DNA of 64,000 nucleotides, taken from contig NZ_WTUW01000009.1 in NCBI RefSeq assembly GCF_009882915.1, positions 496,001-560,000 of the forward strand. The letters run 5' to 3'. Below the pieces are notes generated by a model, which did not search any database, was not told where the DNA came from, and worked only from the letters and a program-made list of their open reading frames with translations. Of the stretch, positions 9,458 to 17,636 are shown piece after piece (position 1 is the first letter of the stretch; every line of letters begins with the position of its first letter). This DNA is from Sneathiella litorea (GTDB lineage: Bacteria > Pseudomonadota > Alphaproteobacteria > Sneathiellales > Sneathiellaceae). Position numbers and translations under genes: made by a program.

Positions 9458-10036
9458 TCAACTCACTTTTTTTCGTTTTACGAACTGGCGAAGGACAAAT
9501 TCACCGCCAAACATAAGACCGATCAATAGATAGGAAATAAACCCGTTATAAAGCGTCCATATCGCCAGATGGGCATACAGCGCGGTCCAGAGCGAGACGG
9601 CCGCATTAAGAAGAAAAAAAACGATCCAGGCCACTGTTACATGACGCGTATAGACAATGGCCCGCGCGTCAAGCTCGCCTTCCATTCTTCTGGCAAAACG
9701 TTCGATTATCGTAGGTGGGTAAATCAGGGAAAAACCGAAAACCCCCGCGAACGAAAGGCTAATTAACACCGGATATACCTTGATCGCCAACATGTCATTT
9801 ACGATCAAAAGAACCGTAATAACACCAAGGATAACCGGATAAATCCAGAATTCAGGCTTTCGTCCTGATTGCTTGCGGCGAAGTAATAATCGCAAGATCA
9901 GAAAGGCTATCAATGCGCTGCCCACGGCCAGTGGGGAAAATTTCATAAGTCCGAAATAAACGACGAATGGATAGGCCAGTCCAATAAGGACAAGCAGAAG
10001 GTCCAGCAGCCGAAATTTATGCCGCCAAGAGAGCAT
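9458..10036 (-). CDS. Small multi-helix membrane protein of aryl polyene cluster (COG4648-like)
   Basis: About 192 residues with six or so hydrophobic segments and very few long loops, so an integral inner-membrane protein. It resembles the COG4648-type membrane proteins that recur in aryl polyene clusters; no function is established. I place the start at the ATG at 10036, 20 bases inside the ACP gene end; a GTG at 10057 would add seven residues. The lysine-rich C-terminus (KRKKVS) is cytoplasmic by the positive-inside rule. Confidence 0.7.
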   Translation of the reverse strand: MLSWRHKFRLLDLLLVLIGLAYPFVVYFGLMKFSPLAVGSALIAFLILRLLLRRKQSGRKPEFWIYPVILGVITVLLIVNDMLAIKVYPVLISLSFAGVFGFSLIYPPTIIERFARRMEGELDARAIVYTRHVTVAWIVFFLLNAAVSLWTALYAHLAIWTLYNGFISYLLIGLMFGGEFVLRQFVKRKKVS

Positions 10037-10262
10037 GGACCCGGTCCACCACGTCACCTACTGAGCGTACTGTCCGGAATTCGTCAGGCGGTATTTTCTT
10101 TCCTGTCAGATCCTGCAACTTGACCACCAGATCCACCGCATCGATGCTGTCCAGATCCAGGTCGTCATAAAGCTGTGCCTCTTCGGTGATTAACTCCGGA
10201 GGAACTTCAAACATATCTTCCAGATATTCATGGAGCTTTTCGTAAATCTCGTCGCGGGTCAT
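10017..10262 (-). CDS. Acyl carrier protein (second of pair)
   Basis: This 81-residue acidic protein carries DLDLDSIDAVDL, in which the serine is the phosphopantetheine attachment site. It is one of two ACPs that would carry starter and elongating chain in pigment synthesis. The start overlaps the stop of the first ACP (ATGA), so the pair are probably made in fixed ratio. Confidence 0.93.
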   Translation of the reverse strand: MTRDEIYEKLHEYLEDMFEVPPELITEEAQLYDDLDLDSIDAVDLVVKLQDLTGKKIPPDEFRTVRSVGDVVDRVHALLAA

Positions 10263-10528
10263 GCGCCCAGCTCCTTCCTTTCGGATGTAATGAAGCGGGC
10301 GAGACTTCGCACGGAAGCGAAATGCTCTTTCAAATCATCATTCTTGGCGTTAATTTTAATGCCATAGGATTTCTGAATGGCGACTCCTAATTCCAACGCA
10401 TCAATTGAATCAAGACCCAATCCATCAACGAACAGGCGCTCCTCGCTGTCGATCTCCTCGGGTGTAATATCCTCTAGGTTGAGGGTCTTAATCACCAGTT
10501 TCTTAATTTCCAGTTCAAAATCATTCAT
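10259..10528 (-). CDS. Acyl carrier protein (first of pair)
   Basis: An 89-residue ACP with the phosphopantetheine motif GLGLDSIDALEL. The motif serine is at about position 40, and helices are predicted on both sides. The chosen ATG at 10528 overlaps the acyltransferase stop closely (ATGAATGA), better than an upstream ATG that would add five residues. Two adjacent ACPs are the rule in aryl polyene clusters. Confidence 0.92.
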   Translation of the reverse strand: MNDFELEIKKLVIKTLNLEDITPEEIDSEERLFVDGLGLDSIDALELGVAIQKSYGIKINAKNDDLKEHFASVRSLARFITSERKELGA

Positions 10529-11294
10529 TACAGAGTTTTCCAATATAGTACTGCTCCAGTTCGCGCGTTAGCTTGCGTACTTTTAATGATCTCGGTTCAT
10601 GCCTTAGATAGTCCGTCATGTCCAGTTGTTCGTTAAAGGTTATATCAAAGCAAGCCTGATGCGGCGGGATAGCATACCACGGACTTCCTTTCGTTAAGGT
10701 TGACGGTTTGCATATTATGGTGACGAGTTGGATCGGGGCGCTGAAATGCGTCGCAATATTGGCGAAGCCCCGCTGGAATTTAAGCGCCTGCCCGGGCACC
10801 GACCGCGTCCCTTCAGGAAAAACCAGAATATTCTGCCCATTTTTCAATGCTTTTTCGCATTGCGCCAGCATCTTTTCTGCATCGCCATCATTGCGGATGT
10901 AGCCCGCCGCGCGCATCACTCCGCCAAGGTAGATATTATCCCAAAGCTCATGTTTGACAATGCATTGTACATCGGGCATCCGCGACATCAAAAAGACCGT
11001 ATCCAGCAAGGAAGGATGATTGGCAACAATAAGAGCGCCGCGTACATCCTTCAGTCTATCCGTATCGTGAAAACGGGAATCGATAATGCCGCCAACCCGA
11101 AGCAAATATACGAAAACACGGAAGGCGTAATAAATGGATTTTCTCACCCGCCGAATGCGCAATGCTTCATCCCTGGTGAAGAATGCAATGGATGTAAAAA
11201 CAAAGACTGTCATAAAAATACCGCCGAGACCGAAGAAGGCAAAGGCAAGCCCCGTCCCGATCAAGCGCCAGACATAATTCAACCGTTCAAGCAT
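10521..11294 (-). CDS. PlsC-type 1-acyl-glycerol-phosphate acyltransferase family protein
   Basis: About 257 residues: one or two N-terminal membrane helices, then the NHPSLLD motif (HX4D, catalytic) and FPEGTRS (glycerol-phosphate or acceptor binding). This is the PlsC/lysophospholipid acyltransferase superfamily. In this operon it probably transfers an acyl or polyene chain to the lipid anchor of the pigment, not general phospholipid synthesis. Start chosen at the ATG at 11294, which overlaps the upstream stop (ATGCTTGA), not the longer frame from 11315. Confidence 0.85.
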   Translation of the reverse strand: MLERLNYVWRLIGTGLAFAFFGLGGIFMTVFVFTSIAFFTRDEALRIRRVRKSIYYAFRVFVYLLRVGGIIDSRFHDTDRLKDVRGALIVANHPSLLDTVFLMSRMPDVQCIVKHELWDNIYLGGVMRAAGYIRNDGDAEKMLAQCEKALKNGQNILVFPEGTRSVPGQALKFQRGFANIATHFSAPIQLVTIICKPSTLTKGSPWYAIPPHQACFDITFNEQLDMTDYLRHEPRSLKVRKLTRELEQYYIGKLCNE

Positions 11295-12021
11295 GACGTC
11301 TGCACCACCAGTCACCCTCCGCGCCGGACCAGTTCCAGTTGGTCTCCCCCCGCAACAGGAAGCGGATAAAGCTTGTCATCGGGTCGCCCGGCATGTCCCG
11401 CGTCTGTGTTCCGGAAAATCCGAAGGAGTAAGCCCCCTCGCCTTGCGCCGCCGCATCGATGACCAGAGCCAATGCACAAACGGGGACTTCCCGATCCTGA
11501 AAGGGTGCATAGAAATCAGGGAGTGTTTCATCCGCATGCAGCAAGAGAACCGGTGATGATGGATCCTCATTAAGGCAGGCCAACGCTTCTATCAGCCCCA
11601 GACACAAACTTTCCCCACCCGCAGCAATTGCCGTTTGCGCCGCGCGATTTTTACGAACGATGGAAAGCATTCCCGCAAGGGAATTATGAACCGACATGCC
11701 AAATCCTGTGGGGGAAATGGGCTCCTCCACCGCAAGACTTTGCAGCAACGATAGCATCTCGTTGACATTGCCATTGCGGGAACTGAAAACGACACGAGAA
11801 TTCTCTTCTGGCTCGACATCCATCGCAACGCGAAGTGCAATTTTACCCAATCGTGATAGACGCCGACGCAGTCCGGCCGGGAGATCACGGACATCTGGCG
11901 TAACCTCCCCCACCGGAATATCAGCTTCACCGCGGGCCCACTGCTGCCATGCCTCGGGCCCGTCGAGTGATGGTGCCCAGGCAGACCATCGCCGAACTGT
12001 AAAGGGAATTCCGCTCTTCAC
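11287..12021 (-). CDS. Chain-length-factor-like beta-ketoacyl synthase (short form)
   Basis: This 244-residue protein corresponds to an N-terminal half ketosynthase domain of the kind annotated as beta-ketoacyl synthase chain length factor in aryl polyene clusters. It retains SVHNSLAGMLSI, where a catalytic cysteine would sit in an active ketosynthase but none is present, so it should be a non-catalytic partner forming a heterodimer with an active KS. The start is GTG at 12021 with AAGGA upstream. It begins 9 bases after the lipoprotein stop. Confidence 0.8.
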   Translation of the reverse strand: MKSGIPFTVRRWSAWAPSLDGPEAWQQWARGEADIPVGEVTPDVRDLPAGLRRRLSRLGKIALRVAMDVEPEENSRVVFSSRNGNVNEMLSLLQSLAVEEPISPTGFGMSVHNSLAGMLSIVRKNRAAQTAIAAGGESLCLGLIEALACLNEDPSSPVLLLHADETLPDFYAPFQDREVPVCALALVIDAAAQGEGAYSFGFSGTQTRDMPGDPMTSFIRFLLRGETNWNWSGAEGDWWCRRHA

Positions 12022-12030
12022 CTATCGTCC

Positions 12031-12438
12031 TTATACCTGGAGAGCGGCGACGTTCAGGTTCTTATTTATGTCATTCTGCAAGGTACGGATCCATTTATTA
12101 TAGTTCCTGTGGATTTTCGACCCATCATACAGCAGATCATCGCTGGAAACATAGTTGATTGAGTAATCTGTCTTGGTATAGGTGATTTCAATGACAGCCA
12201 CATGAGTACGATTGTGTAATGTCGCTTTCATCTTGCCTGGCTCGACATCATTGACAATCCAGCCACGATTGATGGCGGATGTCTGGATAATTGTACCGAT
12301 ATTTTCCATCGACCCTTCTTGAAGCTTGACCGGAATCGGATTTGCTTCGGCATTATAGACCGGTTCTATACGTCCCATACACCCGCTGACTAAAATGGCG
12401 AGCGCGGCCACCATCGCCACATAAAAAAACTTTTTCAT
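12031..12438 (-). CDS. Small lipoprotein heading the pigment operon, function unknown
   Basis: A 135-residue protein beginning with a lysine-rich head, a hydrophobic core and the lipobox LVSGC, so it should be lipidated at C20. The mature part is polar with many tyrosines and asparagines in its second half. I do not recognise a family function. I chose the ATG at 12438 because it is preceded by AAGGA and by nothing but non-coding sequence; the frame is open further upstream to 12561, but those extra residues would destroy the signal peptide. It is the first gene of the operon, 9 bases before the ketosynthase-like gene. Confidence 0.75.
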   Translation of the reverse strand: MKKFFYVAMVAALAILVSGCMGRIEPVYNAEANPIPVKLQEGSMENIGTIIQTSAINRGWIVNDVEPGKMKATLHNRTHVAVIEITYTKTDYSINYVSSDDLLYDGSKIHRNYNKWIRTLQNDINKNLNVAALQV

Positions 12439-12829
12439 CACTTTCGTCCTTCCAAAGGCTGTAAAATCGATGCCCAATTCCCCGGTCGGGCCTTCGGGCT
12501 GCAAAAGATTTACAACTCTTGAAGATGGATTGCTAGGGCGAAACTGATATTTTAGAATCAATGTCAGGTAGACCCTAAGTATCCCCTCGCAGGATTCCTT
12601 TAGAACTGCTGGAAAGCACGCAACCGCAGCAGGAAAAATAAAAACCCGGTTGTGGTCAGGTCACAGACTGTGCGGCGGTGTTAGCCCACAATTTACTTAC
12701 GCAACAAAAAATTGGAGCCTAGTTTAATCGTCAGCAGATATACTGACCCTGATAAAACAAAGTCAGCATGCTATCTTTTGCAAGGCCAAGCATGACATAT
12801 ATATCTGAACCGATTACCGTTTATGACGC
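12439..12829. other. Non-coding gap between anti-sigma gene and pigment operon
   Basis: The only gene-free stretch longer than 300 bases. It must hold the 3' end of the sigma/anti-sigma transcript and the promoter of the minus-strand pigment operon. An inverted repeat GTCAG-N8-CTGAC lies at 12730-12747 and could bind a regulator. I see no TGATCC-N16-CGTA promoter here, no convincing rho-independent terminator and no small ORF with a good ribosome-binding site. Confidence 0.5.
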
Positions 12830-13504
12830 CTATATCCCGAATACAGGCTGCAAAAGCCGACTGAAAAAGCCGGAAAACTTCAGCGGGGCGTTGGTTGCTA
12901 TCAGGCAGATGCAATCCTCCGCCGTGTCTGCTACCGGCTGATGAAGGGTATCACTGTCGAGGTCGGCCAAATCTCCCGCCTGAAAGCGACCGAGGTCATC
13001 AATATAGGAGCCGCGAAGAATAAGCGTAAGTTCCTGACCCGTATGGCTGTGTTCCGGCATGGTTTTTCCCGGGGCAATTTTAAGCAGTCGTAACGTACCC
13101 TTCTCCTTGCTTGATCCGGTTCTGGGCAGGGGATAATGGCTAATACCGGGGATCAATGTTCGCCAAGGAATATCATCGAGCGCGGCTGGCATGCGATCGG
13201 CCAACGGCATTGGTACGCCCGTATTTGAATACCCTTGCGTCTTCTTGGGACGATCCAGGATACGATCTTCCTGTAATACGCCAACGGGAATCGTCTCCGC
13301 CATCGCCTCTTCCGCCGCCGAAAGAGATGCCGTTTCCGTTTCCATCAGTAATAACCCGGCCATATCCTCCATTAATTCTGCGCTTTTCCGGCACTTGGGA
13401 CATATCGCCAGATGAGTGGCCACAACCACAGATAGCGACTCCGCCAGTGTTCCATTGACATATGCCATCAGCGTATCATCGCCGATATGATGCCGTATAC
13501 TCAT
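12830..13504 (-). CDS. chrR: ChrR-type zinc-binding anti-sigma factor with cupin domain
   Basis: The 224-residue protein has the two-domain layout of Rhodobacter ChrR. The N-terminal anti-sigma domain carries H6, H31, C35 and C38 (HxxxCxxC zinc finger), the same spacing as known for the Rhodobacter protein. The C-terminal cupin domain carries H152, H154, E158 and H188, the HxHxxxE...H set that binds a second zinc and is needed for the singlet-oxygen response. It would hold the upstream sigma factor inactive in the cytoplasm until singlet oxygen or related oxidants trigger its loss. Its ATG shares one base with the sigma stop (TAATG). Confidence 0.93.
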   Translation of the reverse strand: MSIRHHIGDDTLMAYVNGTLAESLSVVVATHLAICPKCRKSAELMEDMAGLLLMETETASLSAAEEAMAETIPVGVLQEDRILDRPKKTQGYSNTGVPMPLADRMPAALDDIPWRTLIPGISHYPLPRTGSSKEKGTLRLLKIAPGKTMPEHSHTGQELTLILRGSYIDDLGRFQAGDLADLDSDTLHQPVADTAEDCICLIATNAPLKFSGFFSRLLQPVFGI

Positions 13505-14094
13505 TACAAGACCTCCAATTCCGCACGAATTTTTCCGAAAGCCAGACGTATTCTCGACTTTACGGTACCGAGGGGAATATCCAGCGTCTCGGCAATTTCT
13601 CCGTGCGATTTTTCATCAAAAAAAGACATTTTAATAATTGTCATCTGTTCCGGCGGCAGCAAAGCCATCGCCTTTTGAATGCGTTCTCTATCCTGTTTTC
13701 GGCTGACCGCCTGTTCACCGGTTTCCGGAGCCTCTGAAACATAACAAGGATCTTCCGGGTCAGGCTCTGGGCGATTTTCCTTTCGCAGCCGATCAATCCT
13801 GACATTTCGCGCAATCGTATAAACCCAAGTTGAGGCGGATGCCTTGGAGCTGTCGAAAAGACCTGCCTTTCGCCAGACCTTCATCATTGTTTCCTGAAGG
13901 ACATCCTCGGCAGCACTTTCAATCATGCCGCCTTTAATCAAAAAAAACTTCAGTCTCGGTGCAAGATCGGCAAACAAACGCCGAAAAGCCGTCGGGTCCT
14001 GTTCAAGACCAACTGCCATCAGATCCCTGTCGAGATCTTCCGGGAGTGCACGTGTTCCTGCCCTGCCCTGCCTGCTACCGTCCGGTGAGGTCAT
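13504..14094 (-). CDS. rpoE: ECF RNA polymerase sigma factor, RpoE/ChrR-partner group (ECF11-like)
   Basis: A 196-residue group IV sigma factor. Region 2 shows DVLQETMMKVWRKAG and the STWVYTIARNVRIDRLR promoter-melting segment; region 4 ends with a helix-turn-helix, IPLGTVKSRIRLAFGKIR. Cotranscription with a ChrR-type anti-sigma factor places it in the singlet-oxygen-response sigma E group of alphaproteobacteria. Its own upstream region carries a TGATCC-N16-CGTAAT promoter facing it, so it is probably autoregulated. The same element lies before two neighbouring operons. Confidence 0.93.
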   Translation of the reverse strand: MTSPDGSRQGRAGTRALPEDLDRDLMAVGLEQDPTAFRRLFADLAPRLKFFLIKGGMIESAAEDVLQETMMKVWRKAGLFDSSKASASTWVYTIARNVRIDRLRKENRPEPDPEDPCYVSEAPETGEQAVSRKQDRERIQKAMALLPPEQMTIIKMSFFDEKSHGEIAETLDIPLGTVKSRIRLAFGKIRAELEVL

Positions 14095-14147
14095 GCTTGC
14101 CTTTATGAGTCGTTACAACCACAGTATGTTCCACGTCAGTGTACCTT

Positions 14148-14175
14148 ATTACGTTTAAAATTGATAATCGGATCA
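14148..14175 (-). promoter_or_regulatory. ECF sigma E promoter for the rpoE-chrR operon
   Basis: On the minus strand TGATCC (14175-14170) is followed after exactly 16 bases by CGTAAT (14153-14148). This fits the -35 and -10 elements known for ChrR-controlled sigma E. Transcription would start near 14141, leaving a leader of about 45 bases before the ATG at 14094. An autoregulatory promoter is expected for this sigma group. Confidence 0.8.
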
Positions 14176-14194
14176 TTTGGCGTAAGATTTTTTG

Positions 14195-14222
14195 TGATCC
14201 ATCCAGGATTTTACTGCGTATC
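14195..14222 (+). promoter_or_regulatory. ECF sigma E promoter for the flavoprotein-CFA operon
   Basis: TGATCC (14195-14200), a 16-base spacer and CGTATC (14217-14222) face the plus-strand operon. This differs from the other two copies only in the last -10 bases. It lies back to back with the rpoE promoter, with the two -35 boxes only 19 bases apart. The start point would be near 14229, about 28 bases before the ATG at 14257, which rules against translation from the ATG at 14242 if spacing is typical. Confidence 0.78.
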
Positions 14223-14256
14223 TCAATGTATCCAATAGATAATGGCGGATGGATTA

Positions 14257-15585
14257 ATGAAAAAAATTGCAGTAATCGGGAGTGGTATTTCTGGATTGTC
14301 CGCGGCGTGGCTGTTGTCGCAGAACCACGACGTTACCCTTTTCGAGAAAGATGATCGCCTGGGCGGCCACAGCAACACAGTTGAGGTTGACGGCCAGTTC
14401 ATTGATACCGGTTTTATTGTTTATAACCAACTGAACTATCCAAATCTTGTCGCGTTTTTCGAGCATCTTGACATCTCCACCCAGCCGACAGAAATGTCGT
14501 TCAGCGCATCTCTTGATGGTGGCCGGCTTGAGTATGCGGGAACGTCGTTGGCGGGCCTGTTTGCCCAGAAAGCAAACCTGCTCAAACCCGCATACTGGGG
14601 TATGATAAGGGATATTCTGAAATTCTACCGCAACGCACCGTCTGTTCTGGAACATGCCGCGACAGAACATTGGACGTTGAGAGAACTTCTCAGGTCTGGC
14701 GGTTATGGGCGCGCTTTTATCCATAATCATTTACTGCCAATGGGGGCCGCGATCTGGTCAACCCCGACAGAGGATATGCTTGATTATCCCGCCGCCGCCT
14801 TTATCCGTTTTTGTCAAAATCATGGACTATTGCAAATTTCGGATCGGCCAGAGTGGCGAACTGTTACAGGCGGCAGCCGACAGTATGTTGACCGTATTGG
14901 CGATATTCTTGCCGGGGCTGTCCGCCTAAACAGCTCGGTTGCCGCGGTCCATACTGACAAGTCCGGCGTGCTTGTGGAATGCAGAAATGGCCATATTCAG
15001 CAATTTGACGATGCGCTTTTTGCAACCCACGCGGATCAAGCTCTCGCCCTTATCGCGGATCCAACGCCAGCGCATAAAAAACTTCTTGGATCCTTTGCCT
15101 ATGAGAAAAACCTTGCAATCCTGCATTGTGATGCGTCGCTTATGCCCAAACGGCGCAAGGCTTGGGCAAGTTGGAACTATTTGGGCGCCACCAACAAGGA
15201 TGCCGGGAAAGAGGATCTTTCCGTTACCTATTGGATGAACCGGTTACAAAACCTTAAGTCAGACAAGGATTATTTCGTCACCCTGAACCCCGCAATTGAA
15301 CCAAAAGACGGCTCCGTCTTGCGAAGCTTCCCTTACGATCACCCTTTGTTTGATAACGCGGCGATCGCCGCACAGAAGATGTTATGGAACCTGCAGGGGC
15401 AAAAAAACCTCTGGTTTTGTGGTAGCTATTTCGGATACGGTTTTCATGAAGACGGCATTCAGTCCGGCCTTGCAGTTGCGGAGGCATTGGGCGGTGATCT
15501 GCGTCCCTGGCAGGTAGACGCGTCACGTTCACGCATTTACTTGCCGAAAGATGCAACCGGCGCATCATTTGCGAAAGTTGCTTAA
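14257..15585 (+). CDS. FAD-dependent amine-oxidase-like flavoprotein
   Basis: This 442-residue flavoprotein has GSGISGLSAAW at the N-terminus (dinucleotide-binding GxGxxG), an FEKDDRLGGHSNT segment that binds the ribose, and a C-terminal FCGSYFGYGFHEDGIQSG block closing the FAD site. It belongs to the flavin amine oxidase/phytoene-desaturase-like superfamily. Homologues lie next to DUF1365 and cyclopropane-fatty-acid synthase genes in ChrR/sigma E regulons, where some take part in making modified (for example furan) fatty acids. I infer oxidation or desaturation of phospholipid acyl chains. Start at ATG 14257 (MKKIAV) is preferred over 14242 because of the promoter position and the usual Rossmann start. 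Confidence 0.85.
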   Translation: MKKIAVIGSGISGLSAAWLLSQNHDVTLFEKDDRLGGHSNTVEVDGQFIDTGFIVYNQLNYPNLVAFFEHLDISTQPTEMSFSASLDGGRLEYAGTSLAGLFAQKANLLKPAYWGMIRDILKFYRNAPSVLEHAATEHWTLRELLRSGGYGRAFIHNHLLPMGAAIWSTPTEDMLDYPAAAFIRFCQNHGLLQISDRPEWRTVTGGSRQYVDRIGDILAGAVRLNSSVAAVHTDKSGVLVECRNGHIQQFDDALFATHADQALALIADPTPAHKKLLGSFAYEKNLAILHCDASLMPKRRKAWASWNYLGATNKDAGKEDLSVTYWMNRLQNLKSDKDYFVTLNPAIEPKDGSVLRSFPYDHPLFDNAAIAAQKMLWNLQGQKNLWFCGSYFGYGFHEDGIQSGLAVAEALGGDLRPWQVDASRSRIYLPKDATGASFAKVA

Positions 15586-15590
15586 AGCCG

Positions 15591-16391
15591 ATGCAAAAAA
15601 GCATGCTTTATAATGGAATGGTAACCCACCGGCGCCTTCAACCCGTCGGCCACCATTTTGACTACAGGGTTTTCTATCTGCTCCTTGATCTTGATGAGTT
15701 GAGCCAACTCGCACGCCGCATTCCCTTTCTCTCAGTCAACAAACGCAACCTCGTCTCTTTTTTCACGAAAGACTTTGGCGATGGCGCCCCAAATGACTTG
15801 AAAGCCAGTATTCTTGAAAAGGTAATGCAAAGTGGACTAAGCACCCCTGTCAAGTCCGTACGCCTGCTTTGCATCCCGCGTATTTTCGGGTTTGCCTTCA
15901 ACCCACTCAGCACGTTTTATTGTTACGATTCAGAGGATAATCTTGTCGCTCTCGTCTATGATGTCAGCAATACATTTGGCGAAAAACATAGCTATGTCCT
16001 CCCTGCCGGTCTGGCTAATTCAAAAGGCGTAATGACGCAGGCTTGCAGCAAGGAGTTTTATGTATCCCCCTTCATGCCTATGAATTGCCGTTATCAATTC
16101 TCTGTCCTGCCGCCGCGTGAAACGGTTGCGCTTTCCATACGGCAGTTTCATGACGGCAAACCTATTATGAACGCATCCTTCGTTGGCCAGCGCAGCCCGC
16201 TCAACAGCCACAACCTTGGCTGGGCAATCGCGAGATTTCCTTTCAATAGTCTCAAGGTCATTGCCGGTATCCACTGGGAAGCACTGAAACTTTGGTTAAA
16301 AGGCTTGAAGCTCGTGGACCGTCCGGAAAAGAAGGCGCGCAAGCCAGTTCTGGCCAAACCATCCCTAATCGGAAAACGTCAGGAGAAATAA
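15591..16391 (+). CDS. DUF1365 family protein
   Basis: This 266-residue protein matches DUF1365 by its start (YNGMVTHRRLQPVGHHFDYRVF), the LCIPRIFGFAFNPLSTFYCYD block and the later FHVSPFMP-like segment (here FYVSPFMPM). The family has no settled biochemical function but is almost always found between an FAD oxidoreductase and a cyclopropane-fatty-acid-synthase-like methyltransferase, as here. It lies 5 bases after the flavoprotein stop and is followed directly by the methyltransferase. Likely part of a fatty-acid modification pathway. Confidence 0.87.
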   Translation: MQKSMLYNGMVTHRRLQPVGHHFDYRVFYLLLDLDELSQLARRIPFLSVNKRNLVSFFTKDFGDGAPNDLKASILEKVMQSGLSTPVKSVRLLCIPRIFGFAFNPLSTFYCYDSEDNLVALVYDVSNTFGEKHSYVLPAGLANSKGVMTQACSKEFYVSPFMPMNCRYQFSVLPPRETVALSIRQFHDGKPIMNASFVGQRSPLNSHNLGWAIARFPFNSLKVIAGIHWEALKLWLKGLKLVDRPEKKARKPVLAKPSLIGKRQEK

Positions 16392-17636
16392 ATGACCGAT
16401 ACCACCCCGCAAACTGACATAATCGCCAGTAGAACGCAGGATTTGGTCGCGACTTTACCGCATTTGACCGATGCCTGGATCAAGGCACTTACGATTGGGC
16501 TTTCCCAGATGACGGTCGGGCAGCTGACGCTAATTTTGCCGAATGGCGAAAAGCTCAAATTCGGCCCTGCAAACGTCGGGGCACCAGCTGCCACGGTGAT
16601 TTTACATCGCAGCAGAGCAGCCAAACGCATCCTGAAATCCGGGGATATCGGCCTTGGCGAAAGCTATATGGATGGAGACTGGACGAGCCCGGATGTAACC
16701 ACTTTGATTGAGCTGGCGCTGCTCAATGAAAAGGATCTCAAATCGGCGATGATTGGTAAGTGGCTTTCGGGCTTTGTCAATTTTCTGCGACATCTGCGTG
16801 CCCGTAACAGTCGAGCGGGGAGCCGGCGAAACATCGCGTATCACTACGACCTCGGAAATAGTTTCTATTGTCGTTGGCTGGATGAAACCATGACCTATTC
16901 GGCGGCCCTGTTCACCGAGGAAGGTCAATCACTCGCCGAAGCGCAACGCCAGAAATATCGCCGTATTGCTAACCTCGCAGGCATCGCGGAGAATATGACC
17001 GTTCTTGAAATTGGCTGTGGCTGGGGGGGATTTGCTACCCTTGCCGCACAGGAATATGGTGCCAAGGTTGAAGGAATAACGCTTTCCGAGGAACAGCTGG
17101 CCTTTTCAAAGACCCAGTCAGATCGGTTAGGCCTGCAGAATCAGGCAAAATTCCATTTCAGGGACTATCGCGATCAGAAGGGTCGCTTTGATGCGATCGT
17201 TTCCATCGAGATGTTTGAGGCTGTCGGGGAAGAAAACTGGGACAGCTATTTCTCGACAATCAAACGTAATCTGAAAGCCGGAGGGAAGGCTGCGGTTCAA
17301 GTTATTACAATTGATGAGAAGCGGTACCGTCAATATCGAAACTCCGCCGATTTCATTCAGCGCTACATCTTTCCGGGCGGACAGCTTCCCTCCAAGTCCG
17401 CCTTTATTGAAGCCGCGGCAAGGAATGGGCTAACGGCCTGTGTCCGGGAAGAATTCGGCGGTGACTATGCGACAACGCTCAAGCTCTGGAAAGAAAAATT
17501 CCTTGCGGAATGGCCGCGGATAGAACCACTCGGCTTTGATCTGCGCTTCAAGCGCATGTGGGAATTTTATCTTCAATATTGTGAGGCGGGCTTTCGCCAG
17601 AAATCCATAGATGTTGTCATCTTTGAACTCCGCTGA
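16392..17636 (+). CDS. Cyclopropane-fatty-acyl-phospholipid synthase family methyltransferase
   Basis: The 414-residue protein has the SAM-binding motif VLEIGCGWGGFA at about 200-211, the family segment YHYDLGNSFYCRWLD before it, and RYIFPGGQLPS near the C-terminal third, all typical of CFA synthases. It would transfer a methylene or methyl group from S-adenosylmethionine to an unsaturated acyl chain of membrane phospholipids. In this operon it may act with the flavoprotein and DUF1365 protein to make a methylated or furan fatty acid instead of simple cyclopropane. Start follows AGGAGAAATAA. It overlaps the MFS gene by 26 bases. Confidence 0.92.
   Translation: MTDTTPQTDIIASRTQDLVATLPHLTDAWIKALTIGLSQMTVGQLTLILPNGEKLKFGPANVGAPAATVILHRSRAAKRILKSGDIGLGESYMDGDWTSPDVTTLIELALLNEKDLKSAMIGKWLSGFVNFLRHLRARNSRAGSRRNIAYHYDLGNSFYCRWLDETMTYSAALFTEEGQSLAEAQRQKYRRIANLAGIAENMTVLEIGCGWGGFATLAAQEYGAKVEGITLSEEQLAFSKTQSDRLGLQNQAKFHFRDYRDQKGRFDAIVSIEMFEAVGEENWDSYFSTIKRNLKAGGKAAVQVITIDEKRYRQYRNSADFIQRYIFPGGQLPSKSAFIEAAARNGLTACVREEFGGDYATTLKLWKEKFLAEWPRIEPLGFDLRFKRMWEFYLQYCEAGFRQKSIDVVIFELR

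Noticed and set aside
12439-12561. N-terminal extension of the lipoprotein frame
   Set aside because: It would put 41 residues in front of a perfect signal peptide and lipobox; the internal ATG has its own AAGGA site.
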